A DNA stretch of 64,000 nt from Sphingomonas sp. BGYR3 (GTDB lineage: Bacteria; Pseudomonadota; Alphaproteobacteria; Sphingomonadales; Sphingomonadaceae), in NCBI RefSeq assembly GCF_025153455.1, contig NZ_JANZNT010000001.1:930001-994000 (forward strand). The letters are read 5' to 3'. The translations under genes were made by a program, and so were the position numbers. Below the pieces are notes generated by a model, which worked only from the letters and a program-made list of their open reading frames with translations, was not told the origin of the DNA and searched no databases. Below are positions 48,703 through 59,386 of the stretch, piece by piece; positions within the stretch are counted from its first letter, which is position 1, and each line of letters opens with the position of its first letter.

Positions 48703-50876
48703 CCAACTGGCATGGGCGGTGGTGCCACGGGGCGGACCGGCCGTGGCGGCATCACCGTCGGCGGGTTCAACCATGGGTGCGCCCCCGGCCCGCGCACGGT
48801 GCGAACCGTTCCGCTGGCCAGGGTGATGGCCACGCCGCCGGTCTCTGCCAGCGTCGCCCGGTCCAGGCGCAGCCAGCGCGGGACGCATCCGGCCGGCAAC
48901 CGGCGGTCGGCAATGACGATATCGGCAACGGCACACGCATCGCGCATCGCGGTCCATTCGACGAAATGGGCACTGCGGGTGGCAAAGACCCGCCAGGTGC
49001 GGCCATCGGCATCCCGGACATCGGCCAGGCACAGGTCCGCGCTGCACCGCGCATCGGGCAGGGTGTCCAGCGACTGCGCCTCGCCATCCACCCCCGCAGC
49101 CTCGCCCAGCATCGACCGGGTATAGTCCCCCGCCCGGTCGCGCAGCAGCGCCAGCCCCTCCCCGGCCCGGATGGCGACATGGCGGCCATCGCCGGTGACC
49201 AGCAGGTCGGGCGGCGGCACGGACAGCGCGCCCAGCGCACCGATAACAATGGGCACCGCGCCCCATCGCCGCCATCGCGTCCGCCACAGGGCGATCCACA
49301 GCCCCCCGCCCAGCATCGCGGCAAACGCCCATCCCGGCATCGCGGGCAGCATCCGGACCGATCCGGGTGCGTCCGCCGTCCAATGGGCAATCGCCAGGAT
49401 CAGGTCGATGGCCTGCCCCGTCACCCACCATAGCGGCGCGCCCAGCCCCACCGCATCCAGCAGCAGCGCCGCCGCCTCGGCCGGCATGATGATAAACGTG
49501 GTCAGCGGGATGGCGACAAGATTGGCAATCGCGCCGTACACGCCGGACTTGTGGAAATGGAACAGCGCAATCGGCGTCAACACCGCCTCCACCACCAACC
49601 CCGTCAGCAGCAGCGAGGCAAGCGCCCGGCCCAGCCGGGCAAGCCGCCCCTCGTCCCGCCGTTCGAACCAGCCCTGCACCACCGGATGGCTGTGCAGCGC
49701 GATGATCGCGGTAACGGCGGCAAAGCTGAGCTGGAAACTGGGGCCGGCCAGGCTTTCCGGCCACAGCAGCAGGACGACGAACGCACCCGTGGCGACCAGC
49801 CGCAGCGTAATCGCCTCCCGCCCCAGCAGCATCGCGGCAAGGATCAGCAGCCCGGCGATGCACGACCGAACCGTCGGCACCTCTGCGCCTGCCAGCCAGG
49901 TATAGCCAAGCGCAGCCGCCGCCCCGAACCCCGCAGCGATCAACGGCACCCGGACCCGCAGGGCGAGTGCCGGAAACAAGGCCAGGATCCGCATGGCGGC
50001 CAGGATCGCGGCTCCTACCACCGCCGTGACGTGCAGGCCGCTGATCGACAGCAAATGGGCAAGGCCAGACCGGCGCATCGCCTCTGCATCCGCGTCATCG
50101 ATGCCGCCGCGATCCCCGGTGGCCAGCGTCGCCGCGATCGCCCCGGCCCCGCCGCCGATCCGCGACTGGATATGCGCCGACAGCTGGTTGCGGACCCCCG
50201 CACCGCTGCCCTGGGCCGCATGAATGACCTCAACCAGGCCAAGGGCGCGCCCGGTCGCGCCGATGCCATCGAACCATGCGGCGCGGGCATAGTCATAGGC
50301 ACCGGGCAGGGCCGGCGATGCAGGTGGCATCAACCGGGCGCGCAGCCGGATTTCGGCGCCGGTGCCAGCACCGGGCGGCACATCGACGGCCCGAACATTC
50401 ACCCGCACCAGTGTCGGCAGACCGACCGCATCGACAGGGGCCAGGCGCAGCCGGACGAGATCGCGCGCCGGCAAGGGCTCCACCCGCTCGATTCGGGCGA
50501 CAAAGCTGGTGGTTACGGGTCGTTCCAGCACCGGATGCGCGACCCGCTCCGCCCGCACCCAGGCAAAGGCGATGCCGATGGCGACAAGCAGGCCCAGGCC
50601 AAACAGCGCGGCCCCTGCCCGGCGGCCGATGCCGATACCCATCCCGATCAGCGCGACCGCCCCACCCCCCGCCGCCGCGGCCAGCCACGCAGCAGGCCCC
50701 GGCAAAAGGAACCAGGCAGCGATGCCCAGCCCCAGGGCGACGGGAATCCACAGGGGCAACTGGCCCCGCTCCGCCTCCAGCCGGCGTTCCAGCCAATCGA
50801 ATGCAGCACCGATCGCGGCCCGGATTTGTCGTGGCCGGATCGCCATGCTAGGGGCGGCAAAGGCTGATCTGGCCAT
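48696..50876 (-). CDS. comEC: ComEC/Rec2-type DNA uptake channel protein
   Basis: ComEC forms the inner-membrane channel for single-stranded DNA in natural transformation. The 726-residue protein has the DUF4131 region (about 75-220), the competence core with [30 protein letters not shown] helix (the key run is [14 protein letters not shown]) and many membrane helices. The C-terminal part lacks the histidine/aspartate motif of a metallo-beta-lactamase domain, so this is a shortened or degenerate form of the full protein. The start is ATG 50876 or 50846; both lack a strong ribosome binding site. Divergent from gltX. Confidence 0.85.
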   Translation of the reverse strand: MARSAFAAPSMAIRPRQIRAAIGAAFDWLERRLEAERGQLPLWIPVALGLGIAAWFLLPGPAAWLAAAAGGGAVALIGMGIGIGRRAGAALFGLGLLVAIGIAFAWVRAERVAHPVLERPVTTSFVARIERVEPLPARDLVRLRLAPVDAVGLPTLVRVNVRAVDVPPGAGTGAEIRLRARLMPPASPALPGAYDYARAAWFDGIGATGRALGLVEVIHAAQGSGAGVRNQLSAHIQSRIGGGAGAIAATLATGDRGGIDDADAEAMRRSGLAHLLSISGLHVTAVVGAAILAAMRILALFPALALRVRVPLIAAGFGAAAALGYTWLAGAEVPTVRSCIAGLLILAAMLLGREAITLRLVATGAFVVLLLWPESLAGPSFQLSFAAVTAIIALHSHPVVQGWFERRDEGRLARLGRALASLLLTGLVVEAVLTPIALFHFHKSGVYGAIANLVAIPLTTFIIMPAEAAALLLDAVGLGAPLWWVTGQAIDLILAIAHWTADAPGSVRMLPAMPGWAFAAMLGGGLWIALWRTRWRRWGAVPIVIGALGALSVPPPDLLVTGDGRHVAIRAGEGLALLRDRAGDYTRSMLGEAAGVDGEAQSLDTLPDARCSADLCLADVRDADGRTWRVFATRSAHFVEWTAMRDACAVADIVIADRRLPAGCVPRWLRLDRATLAETGGVAITLASGTVRTVRGPGAHPWLNPPTVMPPRPVRPVAPPPMPVGQ

Positions 50877-50906
50877 CGAAAACACAGTGTCTGGGAGCAA
50901 GCGCGG

Positions 50907-52358
50907 TTGAGCGCAACCATGGAATCCGGCAGCAAATCCGGCGGCGCGGGCACACGCCCCGTCGTCACCCGTTTCGCCCCGTCGCCGACGGGGTTCCTGC
51001 ATATCGGCGGCGCTCGCACGGCGCTGTTCAACTGGCTGTATGCCCGGCATTACGGCGGGCAATTCCTGCTGCGGATCGAGGATACCGACCGGGCTCGATC
51101 GACTCAGCCGGCGATTGACGCGATCCTTGACGGGATGCGCTGGCTGGGCCTGGACTGGGACGGCGACGCCGTGTTCCAGTTCGCCCGGGCCGATCGCCAT
51201 GCCGCCGTGGCGCATGAACTGCTGGAACGCGGTCATGCCTATCGCTGCTGGCTGACCCAGGACGAGCTGGCCGAAATGCGTGTCCGCGCTCAGGCGGAAA
51301 AGCGGCCGTTTCGCGTCGATAGCCCCTGGCGTGACGCCGATCCGGCGACTGGCCCCACTGACCGCGCGCCGGTCATCCGGCTGAAAGCCCCGCGCGAGGG
51401 CGCCGTGACGATCGAGGATCAGGTACAGGGCCCGGTGACAGTGCAGAATGCCGAGATCGATGATTTTGTGCTGCTGCGGTCCGACGGTACGCCCACCTAT
51501 ATGCTTGCGGTGGTGGTCGACGATCACGACATGGGCGTCACTCATGTCATTCGCGGCGACGATCATTTGAACAACGCATTCCGTCAGCTCGCGCTGGTTC
51601 GCGCCATGGACTGGCCGGAACCGGTCTATGCCCATGTCCCGCTGATCCACGGGTCGGACGGGGCAAAGCTGTCCAAGCGGCACGGCGCGCTGGGCGTAGA
51701 GGCCTATCGCGACGAGCTGGGCGTGCTGCCGGAGGCGCTGTCCAACTATCTGCTGCGGCTCGGCTGGGGGCATGGCGATGAAGAGATCATCAGCCGGGAA
51801 CGGGCGACAGAGGTGTTCGACCTGGCGGGCGTCGGCCGCTCACCATCGCGGTTCGACCTGAAGAAGCTGGAGAACCTGAACGGTCATTATCTGCGCGAGG
51901 CGGACGATGCGCGGCTGACCGATCTGGTCGCGGCGCGCATCGCCATGCCCCTGAACGATACGCAGCGCGACTTGTTGCTGCGCACCATGCCGTTCCTGAA
52001 ACCGCGGGCCGCCAATCTCAACGATCTGGCCGATGGGGCGCAGTTTCTATTTCGCACTCGCCCGCTAGCGATTGACGCGGATGCAAAACCCCTGCTTGAG
52101 GGCGAATCACGATCGATCTTGGCCCGGGTGCATGATGCGCTGGCTGCCGAAGCGGACTGGTCGGCCGAACCCCTGGACCAGGCGGTGCGCCGCGTGGCGG
52201 AAGACATGGGGGTCAAGCTGGGCGCGGTGGCACAGCCATTGCGCGCGGCATTGACCGGCCGGCGGACCTCGCCGGGCATCTTCGACGTTCTGGCGGTGCT
52301 GGGACGCGAGGAAAGCCTGGGCCGGATCGCCGATCAGGCTGCGCAAGCGGCCAAATGA
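50907..52358 (+). CDS. gltX: Glutamate-tRNA ligase
   Basis: GltX charges tRNA-Glu. The 483-residue class I synthetase has the HIGH-type motif in [19 protein letters not shown], the KMSKS-type motif as KLSKRHG and [10 protein letters not shown] choose the TTG at 50907 because GGGAG lies 9 bases upstream; the ATG at 50919 is an alternative. gltA follows after 19 bp. Confidence 0.95.
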   Translation: MSATMESGSKSGGAGTRPVVTRFAPSPTGFLHIGGARTALFNWLYARHYGGQFLLRIEDTDRARSTQPAIDAILDGMRWLGLDWDGDAVFQFARADRHAAVAHELLERGHAYRCWLTQDELAEMRVRAQAEKRPFRVDSPWRDADPATGPTDRAPVIRLKAPREGAVTIEDQVQGPVTVQNAEIDDFVLLRSDGTPTYMLAVVVDDHDMGVTHVIRGDDHLNNAFRQLALVRAMDWPEPVYAHVPLIHGSDGAKLSKRHGALGVEAYRDELGVLPEALSNYLLRLGWGHGDEEIISRERATEVFDLAGVGRSPSRFDLKKLENLNGHYLREADDARLTDLVAARIAMPLNDTQRDLLLRTMPFLKPRAANLNDLADGAQFLFRTRPLAIDADAKPLLEGESRSILARVHDALAAEADWSAEPLDQAVRRVAEDMGVKLGAVAQPLRAALTGRRTSPGIFDVLAVLGREESLGRIADQAAQAAK

Positions 52359-52377
52359 ACAACGGAAAGGAAATGCG

Positions 52378-53661
52378 ATGACGGATACCGCAAAGCTGCA
52401 GACACCGACCAAGGATGTCGAATATCCGGTGATGTCGGGCACGGTTGGCCCGCAGGTCGTCGACATCCGCAAGCTTTATGCCCAGACGGGCATGTTCACC
52501 TATGACCCCGGCTTCACCTCGACGGCCAGCTGCGAATCCACGCTGACCTATATCGATGGCGACGAGGGCGTGCTGCTGCATCGCGGCTATCCGATCGGTC
52601 AGCTTGCGGAACAGTCCAGCTTCATGGAAACCGCCTATCTGCTGCTGAACGGCGAGCTTCCGGATCAGGGCGAACTGGACAAGTTCGTCTATACGATCAG
52701 CCGTCACACCATGCTGCACGAACAGCTGGCGACCTTTTACCGCGGGTTCCGCCGCGATGCGCACCCGATGGCGATCATGTGCGGCGTCGTGGGTGCCCTC
52801 AGCGCCTTTTATCACGATTCGACCGACATCACCGATCCGAAGCACCGGCTGATCGCCAGCCACCGGCTGATCGCCAAGATGCCGACGATCGCGGCGATGG
52901 CGTACAAATATTCGGTCGGTCAGCCGTTCATGTATCCCAAGAACGAGCTGTCCTACACCGGCAACTTCCTGCAGATGACGTTCGGCGTCCCGGCCGAGGA
53001 ATATGTGGTGAACCCGGTCGTCGAAAAGGCGCTGGACCGCATCTTCATCCTGCACGCCGATCACGAACAGAACGCGTCGACCTCCACCGTCCGGCTGGCC
53101 GGTTCGTCGGGCGCCAACCCGTTCGCCTGCATCGCGGCGGGCATTGCATGCCTGTGGGGCCCCGCCCATGGCGGCGCGAACGAAGCGGCGCTCAACATGC
53201 TGCGCGAAATCGGCCGGCCCGACCGGATTCCCGAATATATCGCCCGGGCAAAGAACAAGGACGACCCGTTCCGGCTGATGGGCTTTGGCCACCGCGTGTA
53301 CAAGAATTACGACCCGCGCGCGACCGTGATGCAAAAGACGGTGCGGGAAGTGTTCGAGGCGCTGAACGTCGATGACCCCGTGTTCGAAGTTGCGCTGCAG
53401 CTTGAGGAAATGGCGCTGAACGATGATTATTTCATCGAAAAGAAGCTGTTCCCGAACGTCGATTTCTATTCCGGCGTGATCCTGTCGGCCATCGGGTTCC
53501 CGACCACGATGTTCACCGCGCTGTTCGCGCTGGCCCGCACCGTGGGCTGGGTGGCGCAGTGGAACGAGATGATCGCCGATCCGGATCAGAAGATCGGCCG
53601 CCCGCGTCAGCTGTATACCGGCCCGACGCAGCGCGACTATGTTCCGCTGAACCAGCGATAA
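52378..53661 (+). CDS. gltA: Citrate synthase
   Basis: GltA makes citrate from oxaloacetate and acetyl-CoA. The 427-residue type II enzyme has the catalytic residues in the segments [47 protein letters not shown] and YSGVI. The gap to gltX is short, suggesting cotranscription, and GGAAAGGA stands before the start. Confidence 0.97.
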   Translation: MTDTAKLQTPTKDVEYPVMSGTVGPQVVDIRKLYAQTGMFTYDPGFTSTASCESTLTYIDGDEGVLLHRGYPIGQLAEQSSFMETAYLLLNGELPDQGELDKFVYTISRHTMLHEQLATFYRGFRRDAHPMAIMCGVVGALSAFYHDSTDITDPKHRLIASHRLIAKMPTIAAMAYKYSVGQPFMYPKNELSYTGNFLQMTFGVPAEEYVVNPVVEKALDRIFILHADHEQNASTSTVRLAGSSGANPFACIAAGIACLWGPAHGGANEAALNMLREIGRPDRIPEYIARAKNKDDPFRLMGFGHRVYKNYDPRATVMQKTVREVFEALNVDDPVFEVALQLEEMALNDDYFIEKKLFPNVDFYSGVILSAIGFPTTMFTALFALARTVGWVAQWNEMIADPDQKIGRPRQLYTGPTQRDYVPLNQR

Positions 53662-53677
53662 GAAGGGCACGGACAGG

Positions 53678-53872
53678 ATGCGGATCAGGACCGTCTTTGC
53701 CGTATTGGGGGCGGTCCTGTTCCTGCTTGGCCTGTTATGGACGGCTCAGGGACTGGGCTGGGTGCGTTGGCCCCAGTCCAGTTTCATGATCGATCAGCGC
53801 GACTGGGTATGGCGGGGCGCGCTTACGGCCGTGCTGGGCGCGGTCCTGATCCTTCGCAACCGCCGCCACTGA
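53678..53872 (+). CDS. Small two-helix membrane protein
   Basis: This 64-residue protein has two hydrophobic helices (about 5-22 and 46-59) joined by a short linker (WVRWPQSSFMIDQRDWVW). It starts 16 bases after gltA, with AGAAGGGCACGGACAGG before it. I do not recognise a family; similar tiny membrane proteins occur beside gltA in sphingomonads. The function is unknown. Confidence 0.6.
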   Translation: MRIRTVFAVLGAVLFLLGLLWTAQGLGWVRWPQSSFMIDQRDWVWRGALTAVLGAVLILRNRRH

Positions 53873-53881
53873 CCGGCGGGT

Positions 53882-55246
53882 TCAGGCGGCGCGCAGCGTC
53901 AACGTGAAGCGCGCGCCCTGCCCGGGGGCGCTATCAACGACAATGTCCCCGCCCATCGCGCGGGCAAGCCGCCGCGCGATATAGAGGCCTAGGCCGCTGC
54001 CACCCGGTTCGGCCGGGTCCACTCGCTCGAACTTTTCGAAAATCCGGGCCTGATCCTCGACCGCGATGCCCTTGCCCTGATCGGCAACGATCACGCAGGC
54101 ATTCGGCCCGTCGCGTTCCAGCCGCACCCAGACAGAAGCGCCGGGCGGCGAATAGCGGACGGCGTTGCCGATCAGGTTGACCAGGATTTGCAGCACGCGG
54201 CGATAATCGCCCTGCGCATCGACCCGGTCACCGGGCGTCGGCGCATCGATCCGCACCTGCCCCGCCTCTGCCCGCACGGACAAAAGGCCCGCAGCGCGGC
54301 GGCCCAGCTCGGCCAGATCGACGGGTTCGACGACCAGTTGGAAATCGGGCGAATCGATTGTCTGCACCTGCGCCAGATCCTCGACCAGCCCGATCAGATG
54401 ACGGCCCGCCGTGGCGATATCGCGGGCATAGGCGGCATATTCGCTGCGGATCGGCCCATCGGACTGTTCGCCGATGGAATCGGCATTGGCGATGATCCGG
54501 CGCAGCGGCACACGCAGCGCCCGTTCCAGCCGCTCTGCAATGGCAAGCGGCGATGCCGCTGCATCCGCCTCCGGCACCTGATCCGCGGCATCCGGGACCG
54601 GTTCGGCAACCCCCTCAATCCCGGCAAAGCGGCCAACCGCGTCCGTCAGCGAGCGGCCGGACAGCAGCATCGCCTGCCCCGTGGCGCGCAGCACCGCGCG
54701 CTGTCCGGAAAAGGCGGCGACTGCCGCAACCCCGGCCAGCATGGGAAGGCCGCCATCGGTGTCCGGTTCCAGCCGGAACAACTGAGTGACGGGCGCACCC
54801 AGCAGATGGGCGGCACCGTCCGGTTCCGGCGCGGTCAGGTCGGCCCCAATGCGGGTCAGGCGCAGTGCGCCGTCCACGGTCCAGCTGCCCGCCGATCCGG
54901 CAGCGCCCAGCCCCCATGCGACGGTCGCAGTATCGGTCGGCGCCGGTGGCATCGCGGCCTGCCATCGCCCGCCCTCGATCCGCACGCCCTGTTCGTCGGG
55001 CACCAGCCGGACAGCCATGCGCAGGTCGATGTCGCCATCGGCCAGGTCGATCGTGCGAGCGATCGGAACGCGCAGCCGCAGCGCCAGCGATGCCAGCGTC
55101 GACAGTTCGGGCAGCGACAACGGCTTGCCAAGCGCGCCGCCAGCGGCAGCATTCAGGTCAAGCAGCCGGGCATCCCCTTCGACCAGGCACCCCTGCGGGT
55201 CCAGCCGGGCAAGGACGGGAGAGTGCGTGTCGGCCATCCGGTTCAC
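53882..55246 (-). CDS. Sensor-kinase-like protein lacking the phospho-acceptor His
   Basis: This 454-residue protein has a complete HATPase domain at the C-terminus: N-box LIGNAVRYSPPG, G1 VADQGKGI, F-box IFEKFERV and G2 GGSGLGLYIA. The dimerisation helix where a His-kinase H-box belongs reads ERALRVPLRRI, with Arg242 at the position of the His. The N-terminal part is a PAS-like sensor region without membrane helices. It may phosphorylate a partner or act as an allosteric unit. The GTG at 55246 overlaps the stop of the DUF2336 gene (GTGA), so they are coupled; ATG 55237 is an alternative start. Confidence 0.78.
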   Translation of the reverse strand: MNRMADTHSPVLARLDPQGCLVEGDARLLDLNAAAGGALGKPLSLPELSTLASLALRLRVPIARTIDLADGDIDLRMAVRLVPDEQGVRIEGGRWQAAMPPAPTDTATVAWGLGAAGSAGSWTVDGALRLTRIGADLTAPEPDGAAHLLGAPVTQLFRLEPDTDGGLPMLAGVAAVAAFSGQRAVLRATGQAMLLSGRSLTDAVGRFAGIEGVAEPVPDAADQVPEADAAASPLAIAERLERALRVPLRRIIANADSIGEQSDGPIRSEYAAYARDIATAGRHLIGLVEDLAQVQTIDSPDFQLVVEPVDLAELGRRAAGLLSVRAEAGQVRIDAPTPGDRVDAQGDYRRVLQILVNLIGNAVRYSPPGASVWVRLERDGPNACVIVADQGKGIAVEDQARIFEKFERVDPAEPGGSGLGLYIARRLARAMGGDIVVDSAPGQGARFTLTLRAA

Positions 55247-56334
55247 CGCAGGGCGCTCAAGCGGTCCGGCGCACCCAGCGCCAACGCGTGCACATCAGGA
55301 CAGCGCAGCGGCAGGATCAGCGCGCCCGCCATCTCCGGCGACATATTGGCCGCATCGGACAGCGCATCGGCGCGGGCCAGCGCAGCGACGGGATCAATGC
55401 CGGTGGTCAGCACAGAAAGGATGTTCGCCATTGCCGTCCGGTCCAGCCCCGCTGCGCGCAGCGCGAGCCATAGGCGGTCGTCATCCGTCGCCGCCAGCAT
55501 CGGCAGCACGCGGTCGGCGGCCAGACCGGCCGCCCGTCCCAGAATGGCACAGAACAGGGCAAGGCGGCGGTCGCGAACCGCCTCGATCAACAGAAAGGGC
55601 ACCTCGCCCGGCCGGGGATCGATCGCCTGAACCAGATGCAGGGCGGCCGCCACGGGATCGCCGGAGGCATCGCCGGCATCGGCCAGCCCTTCGGCCGCGG
55701 CGACCAGCGCACGGCGCAGCGTCAGCCGGGCGGACGGAGTGATCGCAGCGGGCTCGCGTTCGATCGCACCGGCCAGCCACCAGCCAATCGCTGCGCGCAG
55801 ATCGGCCGGCGGGCGGCCCGCACTGCCATCCAGCGGATCAGCCTGCATCAACAACCGGGCGGCGGCCGCAATCCGCCGATCGTCCGATTGTGTCAGGGCG
55901 GCAAGAAATCCCGGCTCGTCCGGATCATCGCCGCCATGGATGGGCATGGCAGCAGCACGTCCGGCAATGGCGGCACGAACGGCCATCTGCGTCGGCAATT
56001 CGGGAATGGCAGCGATCAGCGCCGTCAGGTCGCGTCGGTCGGGCGCATGGGCAAGAATGGCGGCAAGGGCGTCGTGACCATCGGCGGCAAGCATCCGCTG
56101 GGCGCGCAGGCGCAGCGCCCGTTCAACCTCGGCCACCGCATCCGTCAGCGCAGCGTCGATCCCGTGACGCAGCCGGTCGGTCATGCGATGGTCGACAGGC
56201 CGCGCGTAATCGGCCCCCAGCGCCGCAAGGCGAAGGCGCACGCGGCGGTCCGCCGCAATGGCCATCGCCACCGCGTCGGCGGCCGAACCCGCTGCTGCGG
56301 AACCAGGGTCCACCACTGTGCCGGACATACCCAT
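55243..56334 (-). CDS. DUF2336 domain protein
   Basis: This 363-residue alanine-rich helical protein resembles DUF2336 proteins, which occur beside sensor kinases in alphaproteobacteria and have HEAT-like repeats. Segments such as RLALFCAILGRAAGLAADRVLPMLAATDDDRLWLALRAAGL show the repeat pattern. It is the first gene of a two-gene unit with the kinase-like protein and probably works with it. No catalytic residue is visible. Confidence 0.7.
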   Translation of the reverse strand: MGMSGTVVDPGSAAAGSAADAVAMAIAADRRVRLRLAALGADYARPVDHRMTDRLRHGIDAALTDAVAEVERALRLRAQRMLAADGHDALAAILAHAPDRRDLTALIAAIPELPTQMAVRAAIAGRAAAMPIHGGDDPDEPGFLAALTQSDDRRIAAAARLLMQADPLDGSAGRPPADLRAAIGWWLAGAIEREPAAITPSARLTLRRALVAAAEGLADAGDASGDPVAAALHLVQAIDPRPGEVPFLLIEAVRDRRLALFCAILGRAAGLAADRVLPMLAATDDDRLWLALRAAGLDRTAMANILSVLTTGIDPVAALARADALSDAANMSPEMAGALILPLRCPDVHALALGAPDRLSALR

Positions 56335-56363
56335 TTCCTAGCGGAACGGATGTTAATTTGGCC

Positions 56364-57539
56364 CTAAGCCTGTTTCCTCAACGTCTCGACCAGCGCTGCG
56401 AGGGTTGCCGTGGCGGCAATGGCGGTGACGCCAAGGCCAAGGACCGGAACGCCGGCAAGCACCCATGGGGTCAGCAACAGTGCATAAAGCGGCGCACCGC
56501 CATACCAGGGGCGGCGGGCACCGGGGACCCGTTCGCCAATTGCCGTCACCGCGATCAGCGCCGCCGCCAGCACCGGGGCGGTCAGCGATTGCTGGGCAAA
56601 CCCGGTCACGATGGCCAGCGCAGCGACGACCAGCCCGGTCACGCCCTGAATCGCGCGATCCTGAATCATCGCAATCCGGTCATTGCCGCGCAGGCCGCTG
56701 AGCAGCGAGCCGGTGGTCAGCGCCGCGACCGACAGCGGCAATCCGACGATGCCGATCCGTGGCCAGCCCAATGCGATGACCAGGACGGCAATCAGGCCAA
56801 GGATGCCGCCCACCGCCAGCAACGCGGTATCCGCCACGTTCCGCCGGACCAGTTGCGGCAACAGGATGCGGGTCAGCGGCGTGAATACATATCGGTCGGC
56901 CCATCCGATCCGCTGATTGGCCAGCGCCAGCAGCACGCCGTTGCTGCGGCTGGCCAGGCCATCGGGGTGGCGATCCACGCCATGCCCGGCCCGGCGCGCC
57001 GCGGTGGACAGGGGCAGATGTTCCGCCCCGCCCTGCGCCGCCAGCCGCAACAGGCTTGACTGGAAATCATAATCGCGGGGCAGCGCCGCCACCTCTGCCA
57101 CCCGGCGCGCATCGACCATCGCCATGCCCGCCCAGTGACGCGTCGAATCGATCCGCTCCACCGCCAGTGCGGGGCTTGGGTCGTCTGTCACGAGTATGGT
57201 TTCCCGCCCGACCGAGGCAAGCGCATGGACCGCCTGATCCGTGGTGACCAGCGCATCGGCCAGAACGATCACCCGCGCCAGCGGATGCAGCCGCCCGCTG
57301 ACTTCCTCTGCCGAACGGACCATGTCGACGGGCACGCCGCGCTTTGCGATGCGATTGACCGCGCCCAGCAGCGGCGGCGTCATCCGCGTCACTGCAATCA
57401 GCAGATGCCCGGCACCCGCCGCGATCAGCAGGCGTGCCTGATATTCAAGCAAGGTCATCCCGCCAAAGGGAAGCGTGGCGGCAAGTCCGCCGCCCGTCCC
57501 CTCGGCATCCTCAGTCGCAAAGATCAGCCCCGCCAGCAT
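56364..57539 (-). CDS. Nucleotidyltransferase-like domain fused to membrane segments, unknown
   Basis: This 391-residue protein begins with a region like NTP/sugar-phosphate nucleotidyltransferases (MLAGLIFATEDAEG, then LPFGGMTLLEYQARLLIAAGAGHLLIAV, similar to the start of MobA/GlmU-like proteins). It continues into several membrane helices from about residue 235 (LLAVGGILGLIAVLVIALGW onward). The architecture recalls bifunctional cytidylyltransferase/CDP-alcohol transferases, but the CDP-alcohol motif is not visible. The N-terminal glycine-rich signature is also weak. The substrate is unknown. It sits between the DUF2336 unit and the NamZ-like gene. Confidence 0.55.
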   Translation of the reverse strand: MLAGLIFATEDAEGTGGGLAATLPFGGMTLLEYQARLLIAAGAGHLLIAVTRMTPPLLGAVNRIAKRGVPVDMVRSAEEVSGRLHPLARVIVLADALVTTDQAVHALASVGRETILVTDDPSPALAVERIDSTRHWAGMAMVDARRVAEVAALPRDYDFQSSLLRLAAQGGAEHLPLSTAARRAGHGVDRHPDGLASRSNGVLLALANQRIGWADRYVFTPLTRILLPQLVRRNVADTALLAVGGILGLIAVLVIALGWPRIGIVGLPLSVAALTTGSLLSGLRGNDRIAMIQDRAIQGVTGLVVAALAIVTGFAQQSLTAPVLAAALIAVTAIGERVPGARRPWYGGAPLYALLLTPWVLAGVPVLGLGVTAIAATATLAALVETLRKQA

Positions 57540-57570
57540 GATCGCGGCGTTACAGGGCCATGCGCCATGG

Positions 57571-58767
57571 TCAATAGATCAGGAACGGACGACGCGTTTC
57601 TTCCCATGCCGCCTCGTCCGGCAGGGCGATGGCATCCAGGTCGGCTGGCGTAGCTGCTGCATCGTCCACCCAGTCGCGCAGGGCACGGCCGCCGTTGATC
57701 ACGTCGATCGCCAGCCGGTCGAACACATATTCATAGGGGAAGTCGCGCCACAGCTGATATTCGGGGTACAGCGACCGGATCGCCTTCAATCCCGCGGCCT
57801 GCACGCGCCATGGGCGGAATGCGGCATGATCGTAACCGGGGGCGTCGGCGTGAATGAATACGCCGCTGCACAATTGCCCGCTATGCTTGTGAAACGTCGG
57901 CTGAAACCAGAAATCGCGCAGCGTGCATCCGACCAGCCATTCGGGCGCGATGCGGTGCATTTCGCCGATCACCGCGCGCGCATCGATATCGGGCGCGCCG
58001 AACAGTTCAAGCGGCCGGGTGGTACCCCGCCCTTCGGACAGGGTCGTCCCCTCCAGCATCACCGTGCCGGCATAGGCGCGCGCCATGTTGACGTTGGGTG
58101 CATTGGGGCTGGGGTTGATCCATGGGCGTTCGGGTGGCCAGCCATGGCCCGGCGCGGCATCGGGTACCCACCCCTCCATCTCGATCACGCGGTAATCGAC
58201 GTTCAGTCCGAAATGGTCGATGAACCAGTGGCCCATCTCGCCCAGCGTCATGCCGTGGCGCATCACCATCGGCCCTGCCCCGACGAAACTTTCCCAACCG
58301 TGCTGCAGCAGCGTTCCTTCGACCGGGCGTCCGGCGGGATTGGGCCGGTCGAGCACCCATACCGCCTTTTCGTACCGGGCGGCGGCTTCCAGCACATAAA
58401 GCAGCGTGGTGACAAAGGTGTAGATGCGGCAGCCGACATCCTGCAGGTCGACCAGCATCACGTCGAACGTGGCCATGGATTGCGCGGTCGGCCGGCGCAC
58501 CTCGCCATACAGGCTGAACACCGGCACGCCATAGGTCGGATCGACGAAATCGGGCGATTCCATCATGTTGTCCTGCAAATCGCCGCGGACGCCATGCTGG
58601 GGGCCGAACATCGCGCTAACCTCGACCCCGGCAGCGACCAGCGCATCCAGGCTGTGGGTCAGGTCGCGCGTCACCGATGCGGGATGCGCTAGCAGCGCCA
58701 CGCGCTTGCCCGCCAGGGGGCGTCGAAGCTCAGGGTCGGCGAGCAGCCGGTCGATACCGAAATTCAT
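57571..58767 (-). CDS. DUF1343 / NamZ-like exo-N-acetylmuramidase
   Basis: This 398-residue protein belongs to DUF1343, a family including the exo-beta-N-acetylmuramidase NamZ, which removes MurNAc from peptidoglycan fragments. Conserved parts are GKRVALLAHPASVT, FGPQHGVRGDLQDNM, DLQDVGCRIYTFV, VLDRPNPAGR and EGTTLSEGRGTTRPLELFGAP. No signal peptide is visible. The ATG at 58767 overlaps the stop of the DOMON gene by 4 bases. Cell-wall recycling is the inferred role. Confidence 0.85.
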   Translation of the reverse strand: MNFGIDRLLADPELRRPLAGKRVALLAHPASVTRDLTHSLDALVAAGVEVSAMFGPQHGVRGDLQDNMMESPDFVDPTYGVPVFSLYGEVRRPTAQSMATFDVMLVDLQDVGCRIYTFVTTLLYVLEAAARYEKAVWVLDRPNPAGRPVEGTLLQHGWESFVGAGPMVMRHGMTLGEMGHWFIDHFGLNVDYRVIEMEGWVPDAAPGHGWPPERPWINPSPNAPNVNMARAYAGTVMLEGTTLSEGRGTTRPLELFGAPDIDARAVIGEMHRIAPEWLVGCTLRDFWFQPTFHKHSGQLCSGVFIHADAPGYDHAAFRPWRVQAAGLKAIRSLYPEYQLWRDFPYEYVFDRLAIDVINGGRALRDWVDDAAATPADLDAIALPDEAAWEETRRPFLIY

Positions 58768-59267
58768 GACGAATGAGGTGCCGTCAGATCGATCGCAAAG
58801 CAATCGGCATGATGAAAATCGGGCGCGCCGGCCGGGTGAGCAAGCGCCCAGAACGACCGCGTACCATCCAGTTCCTCGATCACCGCGGTCAGGGACAGGC
58901 GACCACGGGGCAGCGGGTCGGCCAGATCGACGTGCCAGGTGTCGCCGCTGCGCCCGATCCGCGGCGGCGTCGCACGCTCCAGCGGGTGCATCCCCGCCCG
59001 ATAATCGGAAAAACCATAGGCAGCCCATTGGCCGGACGGGGCAAAATTATATTCAATATAGCCACTCTCCCCCGCGGGCCGGACGAACAGCTCGAAACAG
59101 GTCGTCCGCCACAGGCCATCGGTCCGCTCCGGCAGCGCATCCGGCGGCACGCGCAGCTGATCCGCGCCCGCCACCCGATAGTGCAGGCTGGATCGGTTCA
59201 GCGTCACGAACACGCCGGTCACGCCCGTCGGCGGCGTATCGGGATGACAGGTCAGGGGATATTCCAT
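58764..59267 (-). CDS. DOMON-like / CBM9-type carbohydrate-binding protein
   Basis: This 167-residue protein resembles the DOMON-like type 9 carbohydrate-binding module family: LHYRVAGADQLRVP, TTCFELFVRPAGESGYIEYNFAPSGQW, AAYGFSDYRAGM and WALAHPAGAPDFHHADCF. It has no obvious signal peptide. It is the first gene of a coupled pair with the NamZ-like gene, suggesting binding of sugar or glycan fragments. Function inferred only. Confidence 0.78.
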   Translation of the reverse strand: MEYPLTCHPDTPPTGVTGVFVTLNRSSLHYRVAGADQLRVPPDALPERTDGLWRTTCFELFVRPAGESGYIEYNFAPSGQWAAYGFSDYRAGMHPLERATPPRIGRSGDTWHVDLADPLPRGRLSLTAVIEELDGTRSFWALAHPAGAPDFHHADCFAIDLTAPHSS

Positions 59268-59386
59268 GGCCGGTGTCTATGCGCTCCCATCGGCACAAGT
59301 CGAGGGCGACGGGCCAGGCGGAGCGAACAAGGCTGTGGGCCGCCCGGACTTCTTCTGTTAATCCCCGCCGACGAAGAGGGGATGGC

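Noticed and set aside
47680..49863. A 727-residue minus-strand open frame spanning lexA and part of comEC
   Set aside because: It lies opposite lexA and in a wrong frame of comEC; both of those genes have strong family motifs.
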